From Hypericum androsaemum (taxonomy: Eukaryota; Streptophyta; Magnoliopsida; Malpighiales; Hypericaceae): DNA of 64,000 bases. Each line of letters opens with the position of its first letter. Within the stretch, counting starts at the first letter, position 1. The notes below the pieces were generated by a model. That model searched no databases. It had not been told where the DNA came from and saw nothing but the letters and a program-made list of their open reading frames with translations. The stretch is taken from positions 9,867,301 through 9,931,300 of the forward strand of contig OZ023180.1 in NCBI GenBank assembly GCA_963995505.1, read 5' to 3'. Of this stretch, positions 23,361 to 32,700 are shown piece by piece. The position numbers were made by a program, and so were the translations under genes.

Positions 23361-24470
23361 TTTCATATCAATCAAATCCATAAGTTTCAACGAATTAAAC
23401 ATATACATTGCCCCATCTGGGCCCAATTAAAAAAACTCTTACAAGTCATAATGTCACATCATAATGCTCATATGATAAATGCACAATATCCACTAATCGT
23501 ACCATATTCAAATCATGACAAATAAATAGAGTGCGCCAAAGAAAGCACGAGTCACATATTATTTGTTTACCAATTTCGGCTTGTTAAATTGCTAGACAAT
23601 AGGTCGCCCTCCAACTTTTCAAAGACCTCGACTATTCGCAATCCGAATCCTGGAATATAAACCATTCCTTTATTGCAAATTCAGGTTAAGTTAACTAGTA
23701 GATGAGAACGTTTCTATCTGGTGGATGTTTCGGTGGAATCTTAACAATGAAGTACCCATTTCTTTATTATATTATTTGGTTCCTCAAATTCAGTTTAGGC
23801 TTGTCCCAAACACACAGCCATATTCTTATTTTATAAATCACAATCTACTTAGCTATCTAGTTATATTTTCAGCTCTATTACTTTGGTTCCAATTATATAA
23901 TTCTATCGTCCATGTGTTCAAATTCCAAACAAATCTCAACAATTGTGCAAATCTACTTATAATTCTCTCTCGATTCACTTACCATCACTATATATTTTTT
24001 TCAATTTCTCAATCCAATACTTTAAATAACTCTAATTTATTTAATCTAGCTCCTTTATTGTCATATTCAAACAAAGTCCAATAATTGCTAAAACTTCTTA
24101 TAAATTAAATAACTTCTCCACAATATTAGTTTCAACTATAATTAATTACAATTTTTTTTAAATCTTAATGTTCATGAAACTTCTTGCTCTAAACTTATCA
24201 CATGTTCCGTCAAAAACTTCAAATGTGAAAATCAATCCTTCCACATATCACAAATTCGTTAAACATGTCAATTCATTATCCAATTAATCTTATTCTAATA
24301 CATAAAAATATAAAGTTTCCAAATTAATTTACCTACCTAAGTTTCGCGATTTCCTTTTCTCGGTCCAACTTCTACTTTTCTTGTTTACTTCCGTTTCTTT
24401 TTTTTTTCTTTCCAATTTTTCCCTCTGTTTGTAATTTTGGTCTATTTGAGTGGAATGGATAGAATAGAGT

Positions 24471-24478
24471 AATTTATA
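24471..24478 (-). promoter_or_regulatory. Candidate LTR TATA box (element C)
   Basis: Minus-strand tataaatt, 556 bp into the LTR. Minus-strand acgtggc motifs lie upstream (24553-24559 and 24591-24597). The same set appears in plus orientation in the fragment at 6990-7290. Confidence 0.45.
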
Positions 24479-25035
24479 TTACTGCCACCATGTTTCAACC
24501 GCCTCTAAGTTCATCTTTATCTTTTCTTACTTGGTGTAAATTTCTGAAGTCAGCCACGTATTCCCTTTCTATTTTTTCTTGCCACGTTTGTTTCTTTTTA
24601 TATTAATTATTTTGTTTAGCTCTTATCCTGATTTCTACTTGGCTCCTCTTTATTTTTGTTTCTAATTATTATTTGGTTCGATAGAGTCTGTCTAACTTTA
24701 ACTAACTTCTCTATTTAATAGTGGGATTGGGTTTTGGTGGCACTTTGAATTCTTCTCTCTCTCTCTTTTTTTATTTTGGATCTTTAATTAAATTTAATTC
24801 CAATCATTATCTTGTTACAAATTATGTTTCATCCATAATTTAATTAATTACATTAATTCATTCCATATATCTTTACAAATTTTTTTGTCCAAATCATATC
24901 TAACCTCATTCCAAGTATCTACATGCCACAAATTAAATTATTATACATGTCAAGTATTATATTCCTATTTAATTTAATGACTTCACATACTTATTAAATT
25001 CAACTAAGTCTAAGTAACATGGTCGGATATTACAT

Positions 25036-25070
25036 TCTCCCCACCTTATAAAAATTCGGTCTCCGAATTT
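25036..25070 (-). other. Polypurine tract and hairpin of element C
   Basis: Minus-strand purine run aaggtggggaga (25036-25047, with one pyrimidine), preceded in element orientation by the dyad aaattcgg / ccgaattt (25052-25059 and 25063-25070, loop tct). The stem is identical to those of A and B although the loop differs. Confidence 0.82.
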
Positions 25071-25770
25071 ACTTACAAAATTTTTGTACCTATCTTTTAC
25101 ATAGATGAATACTTAGTATCTTCTCTTAGCTCTATGTAGTTTACCAATAATTTTCTCACTCTATTTTGCGATCCAAAATTCTTTCATCCAATATACAAAA
25201 TTTAACTAATCTTAACCTATTTGGGACTTCAAATAAGAGCAAAGTCTTACAAACATGTCTAATACTTAAACGTGACTTTGACGTGACCATTGTGGCACGA
25301 CCAACATGTTACTAGTCATGTTGCTCCAAACTCTCCAATGAGACAACATAATCTACGCCTTCTTTCAAAAATTATTCTCTTTTACATGTAATACCTTGAG
25401 CACATGTGTGTCCTATATAAAATTATATCCTTTTATTTCTTATCTTTAGTGTTTACTTGTATTCTCCAAAGTTTATAAAATCGAAGTAACCCATTCGATC
25501 TAAATTTTAATAACTTATATCTAACATGATCATTCTTCTAGTGTCACTAATTTCTTGATCAATTCCTTGAATCTCTCATACAGTACAAGAATCCATATAT
25601 AATATATTAATATCAAGTCTCGACCATACTAGTTAATTCATAAAATCTAATCACCCCGTCAGATTCTCCCACAGAATTTCACAAGTTTTAAGCTTATTGT
25701 TTTCAATTTCATGCCATACACATTTCAACTTTTTCCGTAATTCCAAACCTAATACTTCCTGACATTACCA

Positions 25771-25852
25771 AGAAATTGGTCAGATTTCTATATCTCTTTC
25801 CATCATTTTCTAGAAATTGGTCAGATTTCTATATCTCTTTCCATCATTTTCT
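25771..25852. repeat. 41-bp tandem duplication
   Basis: The stretch beginning agaaattggtcagatttcta is present twice, at 25771 and 25812, with no differences seen. The matching interiors of A and B appear to have it once or in diverged form. Confidence 0.85.
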
Positions 25853-26162
25853 TAGACTCAAACTTACTTATATGTAATGCTCTTTAACTTTGTTATCTTC
25901 ATATATATCAAATCTTTTGTTGTACTTATAGTTCTTAAAATAAAATTTCCTTAATTCCATTTTTGGGTCATACATTCATAAGTTCTACGCAGTCTTTATT
26001 CAAGTCATTCCTATACCATATCTTCCATAATCATACTAACATTTATTCAATCAACCCAAAAATGTCAAAATCTTACAAATATTTGAGATATTAATTTTCA
26101 AAGGTTTGCTTTTCACCATGACACCACTAAAAATCTTTTGGTTCTTAAGGTTGTATGTGTCT

Positions 26163-26502
26163 ATTGGGCCCAGATGGGGCAATGTATATGTTTAATTCGT
26201 TGAAACTTATGGATTTGATTGATATGAAAGTCTGATATGATATGGTTTCCTACGGCTGGCAGAACTATTTGGCCGATGAGGTTGGTCTGATATGATATGG
26301 TTGCCTACGGCGGGCAGAACTATTTGGCCGATGAGGTTGGTCTGATATCATATGGTTGCCTACGGTGGGCAGAACTATTTGGCCGATGAGGTTGGTCTGA
26401 TATGGTATGGTTGCCTACGGCGGGCAGAACTATTTGGCCGATGAGGTTGGTCTGATATGGTATGGTTGCCTACGGCGGGCAGAACTATTTGGCCGATGAG
26501 GT
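26163..26502 (+). mobile_element. LTR fragment with 55-bp array 6 (5 copies)
   Basis: From gggcccagatggggcaatg onward this is the reverse complement of the C-type LTR at about 23050-23430 (and of 867-925). Core ggccga occurs at 26271, 26326, 26381, 26436 and 26491. The unit variants (tatcatatgg in the third, tatggtatgg in the fourth and fifth) follow the order seen inverted in array 5. The array stops inside a unit at gatgaggttg and is joined directly to reverse transcriptase coding sequence. Confidence 0.85.
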
Positions 26503-28794
26503 TGTTTCAAGCCTTTCCTGGATCAGTTTGTGGTTGTGTTTATTGATGATATATTGATTTACTCTATTGATCAGGAAGATCATGAGAGACACCTTAGACA
26601 AGTGTTGCAGACGCTACGAGAGAAAAAGTTATATGCTAAATTCTCAAAGTGTGAATTTTGGCTTCAAAGTGTAGCTTTTCTAGGACATGTGGTGTCTAAA
26701 TATGGAGTGTCAGTTGAGCCAAAGAAGGTGGAAGCTGTTGTGAATTGGCCTACCCCAGCTAATGTTACTGAGATACGCAGTTTTTTGGGTTTAGCAGGGT
26801 ATTATCGACGGTTTGTCAAAGGATTTTCTACTTTGGCAGCACCGTTAACTCGGCTAACTCATAAAAATGCCAAGTATGAATGGACGGGTAGGTGTGAAGA
26901 GAGTTTTCAAGAATTAAAGGATCGGTTAACCCATGCACCTGTATTGGTTCTACCTTCAGGATCAGGTGGATATTCAGTGTATTGTGATGCTTCAAGAGTG
27001 GGTTTGGGATGTGTTCTTATGCAACACAAGAATGTTATTGCTTATTCCTCTAGATAGCTGAAGAAACATGAAGAGAATTATCCAGTCCATGACTTGGAAA
27101 TGGCAGCTGTTGTGTTTGCACTGAAGATTTGGAGGCACTACTTGTATAGTGAGAAGTTTGAGATATATACAGATCATAAAAGCCTCAAGTATATCTTTGA
27201 GCAACGAGATTTGAACTTAAGACAGAGAAGGTGGATGGAGTTACTTAAGGATTATGACTGCACCATTAACTATCACCCTAGGAAAGCTAATGTGGTAGCT
27301 GATGCTTTAAGTCGCAAATCCTTAATTCAGCCAAAGTTTCTAGCAGAGATGCATATGAGACCTACCTTACGAGGACGGGTTATGGAATTACAATGGGAGG
27401 ATCCAGAGGTTATTGTGATGATGGAACAAGTTGAGCAGGGTGAATTACCTAAATTTCGACTTAGTGCTAATGGTATCTTGTATTTTGGTTCTCGAGTGGT
27501 TGTCCCTGATGTTGGAGATCTAAGAAAGGAACTATTGACTCAGGCACACCAAGCGGTCTACAGTATGCACCCTGGATCTACAAAAATGTACCATGATTTG
27601 AGATGCAATTATTGGTGGCAAGGTATGAAAAAGGACATTGCAAAGTTTGTTTCGAAGTGTCTGACTTGTCAACAGGTAAAAGTAGAGCATCAGAGGCCTT
27701 CTGGATTACTACAACCTCTAGAGATTCCAATTTGGAAGTGGGAGCAGATAACAATGGATTTGTTAGTAGGGCTTCCAACTACTTCTAAAGGTTATGATGC
27801 AGTGTGGGTTATCGTAGACAGATTGACAAAATCTTCACATTTCCTACCAATAAAGAGTACATATGATGCAAGTAGGTTTGCTCAGATATTTATGGATGAA
27901 ATTATTCACCTTCATGGTGTACCAGTTTCAATTGTATCTGATCGTGGAACGCATTTCACATCAAGGTTTTGGAGGCAATTTCAGGAGGCTATGGGAACTC
28001 GTTTGGATTTGAGTACGGCCTTTCATCCTCAAACAGATGGCCAGTCTGAGCGTGTTATTCAGATATTAGAAGATATGATGCGAACTTGTGTTATTGACTT
28101 TGGAGGAAGTTGGGATCGCTATTTGCCATTGATGGAGTTTGCTTATAATAATAGCTACCAGTCAAGTATCAAGATGGCTCCATATGAAGCTTTGTATGGA
28201 AGAAAATGTAGATCTCCATTATGTTGGAATGAGGTTGGTGAGAAACAACTATTGGGTAATGACTTAGTAGAAGAAACCAATGAGAAGATACAGTTGATTC
28301 GACAAAGGCTAGAAACAGCCCAGAGTCGGCAAAAGTCATACTCAGATAAGAGACGAAAGGATATTGAGTTTGATGTGGGACTACATGTTTTCCTCAAGAT
28401 TTCACCTATGAAAGGAACAATGAGGTTTGGAAGAAGGGGCAAACTCAGTCCTAGATATATTGGCCCATTTGAAATTTTGGAGCGAGTTGGACCAGTGGCA
28501 TATCGATTGGCTTTGCCACCATCTTTGTCACATATTCATCCAGTGTTCCATGTCTCCATGCTTAAGCGATACTTGCACGATCCTACTCATGTTTTGGAGC
28601 CACAAATAGTAGAGATAAGTGGAGATTTGACATATCAGGAGAATCCAATAAGGATTTTGGATCATGAAGTTAGAAAGCTTCGGAATAGAGAGCTTCCGAT
28701 GGTCAAGGTTGAAGGGGCAAATCGTTCCTTGGCTGAGGCAACTTGGGAAATTGAGGAAGTGATGAAAATGAAGTACCCACATCTGTTTGCATGA
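26503..28794 (+). pseudogene. pol: Ty3/gypsy (Tekay/Del-like) RT-RNase H-integrase-chromodomain remnant
   Basis: A broken retrotransposon polyprotein in one frame. It opens inside reverse transcriptase at FKPFLDQF; gag, protease and the RT fingers and first palm motif are missing, cut off by the 55-bp array. The RT catalytic FIDD is kept (26539-26550). RNase H follows: YCDAS (Asp at 26986), then [17 protein letters not shown] and ADALSRK. Integrase has an HHCC zinc finger ending CLTCQ, and a D-60-D-35-E core (Asp 27757, Asp 27940, Glu 28048). A GPF/Y module ([18 protein letters not shown]) and a chromodomain-like tail ([17 protein letters not shown]) close it. One in-frame TAG (27055-27057) interrupts RNase H where relatives usually have Gln (CAG), a C-to-T change. 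In the tail, a Trp usual in this clade is Gly (28714). It ends with TGA, 60 bp before the LTR. Such enzymes copy element RNA and integrate the DNA; this copy cannot make a functional set. Confidence 0.95.
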
Positions 28795-28818
28795 CAAGTA
28801 AGTTAGCCTTCCATTGTG

Positions 28819-28853
28819 AAAATTCGGGGACCGAATTTTATAAGGAGGGGAGA
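28819..28853 (+). other. Hairpin plus polypurine tract of element D
   Basis: Dyad aaaattcgg (28819-28827), loop gga, ccgaatttt (28831-28839), then aaggaggggaga (28842-28853). It is nearly the same as in A, B and C and links those non-coding elements to this coding lineage. Confidence 0.9.
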
Positions 28854-29501
28854 CTGTGATACCCTCACCCATCTACCAAATTTGTTACAACAAAATAAGG
28901 TTGGTTTTGGAAGGGTTTAAGCTTAGTCCGTCATCATTCGGTAAAATGGGCATAACTTTCTCATCCGGACTCCAAATTAGTTTATTCCAATTTGTGTGAT
29001 TTTATAACATCTAGATCTATAACTTTGTTCTTTGAGTTTTGTGATTTATGAAATAATCTGGCTGGAACAAAGTAAGAATTTAGGGTACTTTGATATAGGT
29101 CTGATTTTGTCAGTATTGAAAATATTGGTTATGTGATTTTATTTAAGTTAACCTAAATTTTGAATAAACTATTCAATATGATGATTAGCCATATTATGTT
29201 TGGTAAATTAAGCAAAGTACATTTAGCTGTTACGGTAACAAAGGTTAAAAATAGAAGATTAAGAGCTAGTTGAATTTTAGCTTGTAGAATTGGATAAGAA
29301 AAAAATAAATATAGTACAGTAAAACGTGGCAACCTATAAAAGTAAAAGTAAGATAAGAACATAGTCATCACTCTAAAATAAGGGGGAAACGGCAGGAATG
29401 AGGTAAGAAAATATCTAAATACCAAACCTGATAAGGGTAAAATAAAAACTAAGAAAAAACGTGGCACTATTGGGACTGTCCACGAGAATTACAAATCTCA
29501 T

Positions 29502-29509
29502 TATAAAAT
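29502..29509 (+). promoter_or_regulatory. Candidate LTR TATA box (element D)
   Basis: tataaaat lies 647 bp into the LTR, downstream of acgtggc at 29324 and 29459. The offset is close to those in A, B and C. Confidence 0.45.
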
Positions 29510-29724
29510 GAGATATTGATGAGCTTAATGGTGCAAGAATTAAAAATCACTAGAACAAAGAAACTAACGTGGACAATTAAGACAGAAAAGAAGGGGTGGT
29601 CGACGTACACAAAAATAGATGGTTACCTAAGGTATGACTTTTAACTGAGATTATTTGTTGTTGAACAAGAATATTGAAACAAATTTATAGAAGAGATGAT
29701 GCGCAGATTTGTCAAAACAAATGG

Positions 29725-29727
<3 letters not shown>

Positions 29728-29757
<30 letters not shown>
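29728..29757. repeat. (AT)n microsatellite
   Basis: About 15 uninterrupted AT dinucleotides inside the D LTR, roughly 225 bp after the TATA candidate. Confidence 0.97.
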
Positions 29758-29760
<3 letters not shown>

Positions 29761-32700
29761 TAGCTACTGATTTAGTTTGATTTAAAGAAAATGAAGATGA
29801 TCAAAGGGATGGTGAAACGACAGCCTAGATATGATTATTAGTTAGATGAATGCTTAGAAGTAATTAAACAAACAAGTAATTTGAAGGTGAATCAAATAGT
29901 GAAACTAGAAATAAAATATATTATGGTACAGATTATTTAGATGAGGGAATAAGGGATAGTTATAAAATGACAACCCTAATATTGAAAAATTGGAGTTTCT
30001 AGTACGTGAGAAATACTTTGTGAACGTAATTAAAATGTTTAGTCTAAAAAATAAATGGAGGTGATAATAAATGGGTTTGTTAGGTTAATCGTATTTCCTG
30101 TAGGAGTTTAATATGTAGAGTGAAATCATGTTAAGGTTGTAGTATAGAGCAAGTGAACAAAAGATAAATTTGGTAAGTAAAGAAATACAGATTTTTGGGA
30201 CAAATGAAAATGTGTTTGAAATCTGTTGAGATTAAGGTAATATGAATTAAGCCATCCACTATGTGAAGTAGGTGGTCCGTGGGATGGGTGTGACGGAAAC
30301 ATGAAGCCAAGTATTGGCAGAAAGTGCAAATTAAAAATTGAAGTATTATGTTTCCTAAGACATATTTACATGCGAAAGAGGCAGGTGATGATAGTGGTTA
30401 ATTGTTCTTTTGGCTAGTTAATCAGCATTTGAATCCGAGTGCCACGAGTTGTAAAACAAAAAACGGAGCTTCTCTTTGAATGGTTTGAGCAACCATTGTC
30501 GAGTAAGTGGATATTCTTTGTAACATGTGTTTAGTTAACTAGACGTGGGTGATATGTATGATTTGGTGTACTTTTGATTGGTTTAAGTATGGTTATATGA
30601 TTAGTTTTGGTTAATATGTGATTTGAAGATGTTTGTGGAATTGTTTGTTTATTTGGGGCTATTTTGCCCAATTCATGATATGGGACTCTTTTGGTATGAA
30701 TTTGGATATGTGGTCAATATGTTCTGGTCAATATGTATTACGTGTGTTTGGTATGTCATTTGTGAGATGGCGGATGATGAGGTCTACCCGTGACCAACCG
30801 GGGATGTTGGCATATGTGCACATATACTGAGGATACATTGGATATGTATATGATCTGATATTTGGCCGGCGGGGTTGGTTTCTGATCGCGCCTTTAAGAT
30901 ATGGTATCCTCGTGTCGGAGTGGGAGTGACACTATCTAGACCTATCTGAAGTTCATCCGAATTGTGTTATATGTTCTATGAGAGTCTATCTGAAGTTCTG
31001 ATTACGTGTGATATGTGAATTCTTTGATGACCTTGTCTGTGAAGTAGTCTTTTGTTGTCTTAGTTGTGTGTTAGTATTTGGTTGAGTTTGATGGGAACGA
31101 CTGGTTGGTTAAATACATGTTACTTATAATATTTGCTTACTAAGTGTTTCAAAGAACTTATCCCTTACTTCAATCCACAGGTGAAGAGATTTGAGCCGTA
31201 GTTTGCATCTGGAGAAGCTTCTTCATCCGAGTTCAGCCCGTTGTCTTTCTGTCTCGGGCTACGTTCAAAGGTCTCCGGATGGTCTTTGTCTTTGTAATCT
31301 AGGTCGCTACATTGTACATATTTGTTGGTCTTTGACATGTGATTTTAGATTAATGTTAATAGGTACTGTATGTGTAAATTTATGTTATATTTTAAAAGAA
31401 TGAGTTTGATGATATGACGTTGAAGATGTGTACTCCAACGCCTACCAGGTTTTGGACACGATAAATATGTTTGTTTGAAGAAACAAGGTTGTGAAAAAAA
31501 AAATATTTTGACAATCCTGGTAATAGGAATGATATATTATGATTTGAGGCTTGCTAGGTTGTGGTTTATTATATTAAGTTTGACATGATCTAGCGCCAGT
31601 CACCGACCACGAATTTGGGTCGTGACACTTTTCCTTGCCTTTTCTTTCCTTTTCTTGCCTTATCTTGCCTCATCTTTCATTTTCTTTTCTTTTCTTGCAT
31701 TTTCTTACCTTATCTTGCCTTATCTTGCATTATCTTTCCTTTTCCTTTTCCATGCCTTTTCTTTCCTTTTCTTACCTTTTCTTACCTTATCTTGCCTTTT
31801 CCTTGCCCTTTCTTTCCTTTTCTTGCCTTTCCTTCCCTTTTCTTGCTTTATATTGCTTGATCTTGCCTTTTCTTACCTTATCTTCCCTTTTCTTTCCTTT
31901 CCTTGCCTTATCTTAGATTATCTTGCCTTTTCCTTGCCCTTTCTTTCCTTTTCATGCATTTTCATGCCTTTTCTAGCTTTTTCATACCTTTTCTTACCTT
32001 TTCATACCTTTCCTTCCCTTTTCTTGCCTTATGTTACCTTTTCTTGCCTTTTCCTTGCCTTTTTTTTTACCTTATCTTGCCTTTTTCATTTATTTTCTTG
32101 CCTTTTCATGCCTTTTCCATACCTTTTCTTGCCTTTTCTTTCCTTTTCTTGCCTATTCCTTGCCTTTTCTTGCCTTTTCGTTGCCTTTTTCTATCTGACC
32201 TTGCCTTTCTTGCCTGATCTTGCCTTATCTGTTCTTTTCTTGCCTTATCTCGACTTTTCTTTTCTTTTCTTGCCTATTCCTTGCCTTTCTTGCCTTTTCA
32301 TGCCTTTTCCATGCCTTTGCATGCCTTTCCTTTCCCTTTCATGCCTTTTCTTCCTTTTCCAGCCTTATCTTTCCTTTTCTTGCCTTTGCTTGCCTTTTCT
32401 TACCTTATCTTGCCTTTTCTTTCCTTTTCTTGACTAATCTATCTTTTCTTGCCATTTCTTACCTTATCTTGCCTTTTTCATGCCATATCTTACCCTTTCA
32501 TTCCTTCTCTTGCCTTTCTTACCTTATCATGCCTTTTCATGCTTTGTCTTGTCTTTTTCATGCCTTTTCTTGACTTTCCTTGCCTTTTCTTAACTTTTCT
32601 TGCCTTATCTTGCCTTTTCCTTGCCTTTTCTTGCTTATCTTGCCTTTTCTTTCCTTGTCTTGCCATATCTTTCCTTTTTTTGACATATCTAGCCTTTCCA

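Larger units (their letters stand above)
22143..25034 (-). mobile_element. 3' LTR of element C (minus strand)
   Basis: On the minus strand it begins tgtaatatccgacc (at 25034) and ends gggtcgtgaca (at 22143), 2892 bp. A minus-strand polypurine tract adjoins the 25034 end, so this is the 3' LTR. It belongs to the same family as A's LTR but is clearly diverged, so the junction is not a simple mirror copy of A. Its central part is nearly identical to 471-1788, and its U3 matches 6990-7290. Confidence 0.88.
25035..26162 (-). mobile_element. 3' part of the internal region of element C
   Basis: On the minus strand this aligns with the last ~1.1-1.4 kb of the internal regions of A and B; for example ccttaagaaccaaaag near 26140 matches ctttaagaaccaaaag near 6690. 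No coding frame is recognisable. It stops at about 26162 (ctattggg), where plus-strand LTR sequence begins. The rest of C, including its 5' LTR, is absent from the window. Confidence 0.75.
28855..31627 (+). mobile_element. 3' LTR of element D
   Basis: A 2773-bp LTR from tgtgataccc, right after the polypurine tract, to gggtcgtgaca, directly followed by the satellite. The body is diverged from A-C, but the tail (tagcgccagtcaccgaccac) and a central block (aggtctacccgtgaccaacc, about 30780-30900) are shared with the LTR at 8007. It has no 55-bp array. acgtggc occurs at 29324 and 29459. No 5' LTR partner is present in the window. Confidence 0.88.

Noticed and set aside
1228..24084. Similar plus-strand frames at 1228-1473 and 23725-24084
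   Set aside because: Both lie in inverted copies of the same LTR; the frame breaks at a 2-bp indel between them, which argues against protein-level selection.
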